Part shown: in pieces, positions 61,992 to 64,000 of the stretch
How positions within the stretch are numbered: position 1 is the first letter of the stretch
How the letters are laid out: each line of letters opens with the position of its first letter
Source: an uncultured Bacteroidales bacterium
GTDB lineage: Bacteria > Bacteroidota > Bacteroidia > Bacteroidales > P3
NCBI GenBank assembly: GCA_947165255.1
Contig: CAMUZR010000008.1
Span: 1 to 64,000, forward strand
Direction of reading: 5' to 3'
Length of the DNA: 64,000 bases
Position numbers and translations under genes: made by a program
The notes under the pieces: model-generated
The model's database searches: none
Told to the model about the DNA's origin: nothing
The model's input: only the letters and a program-made list of their open reading frames with translations

Positions 61992-63176
61992 TTAGAGAAT
62001 TTGCAATTTTTTGAACACCTGATAAATTTGCTCAATGGCAAAGTCAATCTGTTGGTGAGTATGGGTGGCCATAATGGCAAAACGGATAAGCGTATCTTGC
62101 GAGGGAACAGCCGGAGGCACCACGGGGGTCACAAACACTCCGGCATCAAAAATCATACGGGTGGCCATGAAAGTCTTGTCGGCATCGCGTATAAAGAGCG
62201 GCACGATAGGCGACTGGGTGTGGCCAATCTCAAATCCTAAGTCCTTATAGCACTTCAGAGCGTAATGGGTGTTATCCCAAAGAGCCTGTTGGCGTTCGGG
62301 TTCGGAGCGCATAATTTTCATTGCGGCCAGCACCGCAGCAGTGGCAGCAGGAGCAATAGAAGCAGTGAAGATATATGGGCGAATATTGTGTTTCAGGAAG
62401 TTGATAGTCTCTTTATCGGCAGCCAGGAAACCACCAATCGAAGCCAAAGACTTAGAAAAGGTTCCCATGATCATCTCCACATTGGGCAGCATGTTGAAAT
62501 GGTCGCAAGCGCCGCGACCCTCACGTCCGAAAACGCCTAGGCCGTGTGCCTCGTCAACCATCAGCGTAGCCTGGTACTTATTGCAAAGCTCCACCATTTT
62601 GTCAATAGGAGCCACATCGCCTTCCATGGAGAAAACACCGTCGGTCACAACCAATTTAACTGCCTCCAGGGGTAGTTTTTGCAACTGACGTTCCAGGTCT
62701 TCCATATTGTTATGCTTATATTTCAGCGTTGTGGCAAAAGTGATGAGCTTGCCTTCCATAATCGAGGCATGGTCCAACTCGTCATAAATCAGATAGTCCT
62801 TACGGCCAGTGACGCAAGGAATAGTACCCGAATTGGCCTGAAAACCAGCAGAAAAAAGCAACACACCGTCCTTGCCAAGAAATTCTGCCAACTCGTCCTG
62901 CAGCTGGACGTGAATGTCAAGCGTTCCGTTAAGGAAAGGCGAACCGGCACAGCCGGTACCGTACTTATCAATAGCAGCCTTGGCGGCCTCCTTAATCTTT
63001 GGATGATTGGTAAGACCCAAATAAGAATTGGAGCCGAACATCAACATTTTTTTACCGCTGACAATAACCTCGGTATTCTGTTCGGAAGAGATAGGAGTGA
63101 AATAAGGATAAACGCCTTTTGCCTTGGCTTCTTGCGGAAGAGTGTACTGCGAAAGTTTCTGTTGTAAGGGTTTCAT
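61992..63176 (-). CDS. spt: Serine palmitoyltransferase-type aminotransferase (alpha-oxoamine synthase)
   Basis: 394 aa PLP enzyme condensing an acyl-CoA with serine or a related amino acid. Seen: NSYLGLTNHPKIKEAA, GTGCAGSPFLNGTLDIHVQLQ, YDELDHASIMEG, DEAHGLGVFG and the PLP lysine motif GTFSKSLASIGGF. Length and start (MKPLQQKLSQYTLPQEAKAKG) match Bacteroidota SPT rather than BioF. Bacteroidota make sphingolipids by this route. 2-amino-3-ketobutyrate ligase is the main alternative. Confidence 0.85.
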   Translation of the reverse strand: MKPLQQKLSQYTLPQEAKAKGVYPYFTPISSEQNTEVIVSGKKMLMFGSNSYLGLTNHPKIKEAAKAAIDKYGTGCAGSPFLNGTLDIHVQLQDELAEFLGKDGVLLFSAGFQANSGTIPCVTGRKDYLIYDELDHASIMEGKLITFATTLKYKHNNMEDLERQLQKLPLEAVKLVVTDGVFSMEGDVAPIDKMVELCNKYQATLMVDEAHGLGVFGREGRGACDHFNMLPNVEMIMGTFSKSLASIGGFLAADKETINFLKHNIRPYIFTASIAPAATAAVLAAMKIMRSEPERQQALWDNTHYALKCYKDLGFEIGHTQSPIVPLFIRDADKTFMATRMIFDAGVFVTPVVPPAVPSQDTLIRFAIMATHTHQQIDFAIEQIYQVFKKLQIL

Positions 63177-63242
63177 CTATAAATAATCAATGTTATATAA
63201 TAAAAATGCAAAATAACAAAAAAAAACTGATATTTTAAGAAA

Positions 63243-64000
63243 CTATTCTGTTAAAAAAGCAAACAAGCGTTCGGTGAGACGACTTGCACCAATTCTAAAA
63301 AACTGGTTAGTAGTGTGTTCACACCCAACAATCTCTCTTGCCAACTGATAATATTTTAACACTTCTTCGGGAGTAGAGATACCTCCGGCAGCCTTAAAAC
63401 CAACCCATTTTCCAGTTGCATCGTGGTAGTTTTTAATAACTTTAAGCATCACATCAGCAGCCTCAAGCGTGGCCGATACGGCTATCTTGCCTGTGGAAGT
63501 TTTAATAAAATCGGCACCAGCTTCAATAGCTAGTTCCGAAGCTTTGGCGATATTGGCAGCCGACTGAAGTTCGCCAGTTTCCAAAATCACTTTAAGCGTA
63601 TGGTTCTCAGTAATTTCACGTATAGCCGCAATCTCATCATACACCTTACCATAATCGCCTTCTAACAATGAGCCACGCGAAATAACCATGTCAATCTCGT
63701 CAGCACCCTCGTCTAGTGCATACTGAATCTCCTGCAACTTGACAGCAATAGGCGACTGCCCAGCCGGAAATGCACCTGCTACCGAAGCAACCCTTATGTC
63801 ACTGCCTTTCAAACATTCACGAGCCTGACGGACAAAGACAGGATAGACACAGACAGCAGCCACATGCCCAATGCCCCTATCAGTATCACACAATTCGAGA
63901 GAACGATGGCAAAGCTGCTGCACCCGCTGACGGGTGTCAGAACCCTCGAGAGTGGTATTGTCAATACATGTAAACACTTGCCGCAGAGCCTCCAGGTTCT
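63243..64000 (-). CDS. deoC: Deoxyribose-phosphate aldolase (5' end beyond window)
   Basis: The frame stays open to the right edge (NLEALRQVFTCIDNTTLEGSDTR), so the N-terminus is cut off; about 252 codons are present against roughly 300 in relatives. The Schiff-base lysine motif DFIKTSTGK and GFKAAGGIS are intact, as are VCVYPVFV and DMVISRGSLLEGDY. It splits deoxyribose 5-phosphate into acetaldehyde and glyceraldehyde 3-phosphate in nucleoside breakdown. Confidence 0.93.
   Translation of the reverse strand, partial: NLEALRQVFTCIDNTTLEGSDTRQRVQQLCHRSLELCDTDRGIGHVAAVCVYPVFVRQARECLKGSDIRVASVAGAFPAGQSPIAVKLQEIQYALDEGADEIDMVISRGSLLEGDYGKVYDEIAAIREITENHTLKVILETGELQSAANIAKASELAIEAGADFIKTSTGKIAVSATLEAADVMLKVIKNYHDATGKWVGFKAAGGISTPEEVLKYYQLAREIVGCEHTTNQFFRIGASRLTERLFAFLTE

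Overview
The window looks like a chromosomal segment of an uncultured Bacteroidales bacterium (phylum Bacteroidota). The evidence is the gene set: DUF4175, DUF6089, DUF4837 and DUF5606 proteins, two OmpH/Skp chaperones behind BamA, a serine palmitoyltransferase-type enzyme, and a PpiD/SurA-type isomerase. Promoters also fit the Bacteroidota pattern TTTG, about 20 bases, then TAnnTTTG. No rRNA or CRISPR array is present. Two identical tRNA-Lys(TTT) genes lie near 49.9 kb.

Layout. 1-3.5 kb: a REP-associated tyrosine transposase (RAYT) gene with arrays of structured repeats (82-86 bp period), a DUF4143 ATPase gene, and a duplicated fragment of that ATPase gene behind a second array. 3.8-15.3 kb: ordinary genes (SDR oxidoreductase, lipoprotein, dxr, ppiD-like, cdd, dusB-like, GDPD, Nudix, beta-barrel, radical SAM, HxlR regulator). 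15.6-25.9 kb: an AT-richer accessory/defence island with a type IIG-like restriction-modification protein followed after 17 bases by a 958-aa SIR2-domain protein, then three RhuM-family genes (one truncated) among remnants of an AlbA/Schlafen-type ATP-binding gene and duplicated intergenic blocks. 25.9-37.5 kb (minus strand): an envelope-biogenesis run (uppS, DUF6089, bamA, two ompH, comM/yifB) plus unknown lipoproteins. 36.5-45.9 kb: epimerase, metG, pyrD/pyrK, BadF-type kinase, recR, GH3 glycosidase. 46.6-50 kb: a TPR protein, rsmA, a degenerate MntP-like protein, and the tRNAs. 50.2-52.7 kb: WbqC, a DUF454 (YbaN) pseudogene, an RlaP-like nucleotidyltransferase. 53.1-59.7 kb: mnmG, ybeY, an ATPase-like regulator and DUF4175; mnmG is bracketed by two parS-like sites. 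59.9-63.2 kb: a putative sphingolipid cluster (SDR reductase, GNAT-like protein, serine palmitoyltransferase). The right edge cuts a deoC gene.

The most notable material is (i) the RAYT repeats, whose stems change sequence while keeping pairing; (ii) the RM-SIR2 two-gene unit; (iii) RhuM paralogs whose DNA-binding segment appears swapped between near-identical flanks; (iv) paired palindromic operators in the leader of the DUF4143 ATPase gene. All functional statements are from reading the sequence and family knowledge; no search was run.
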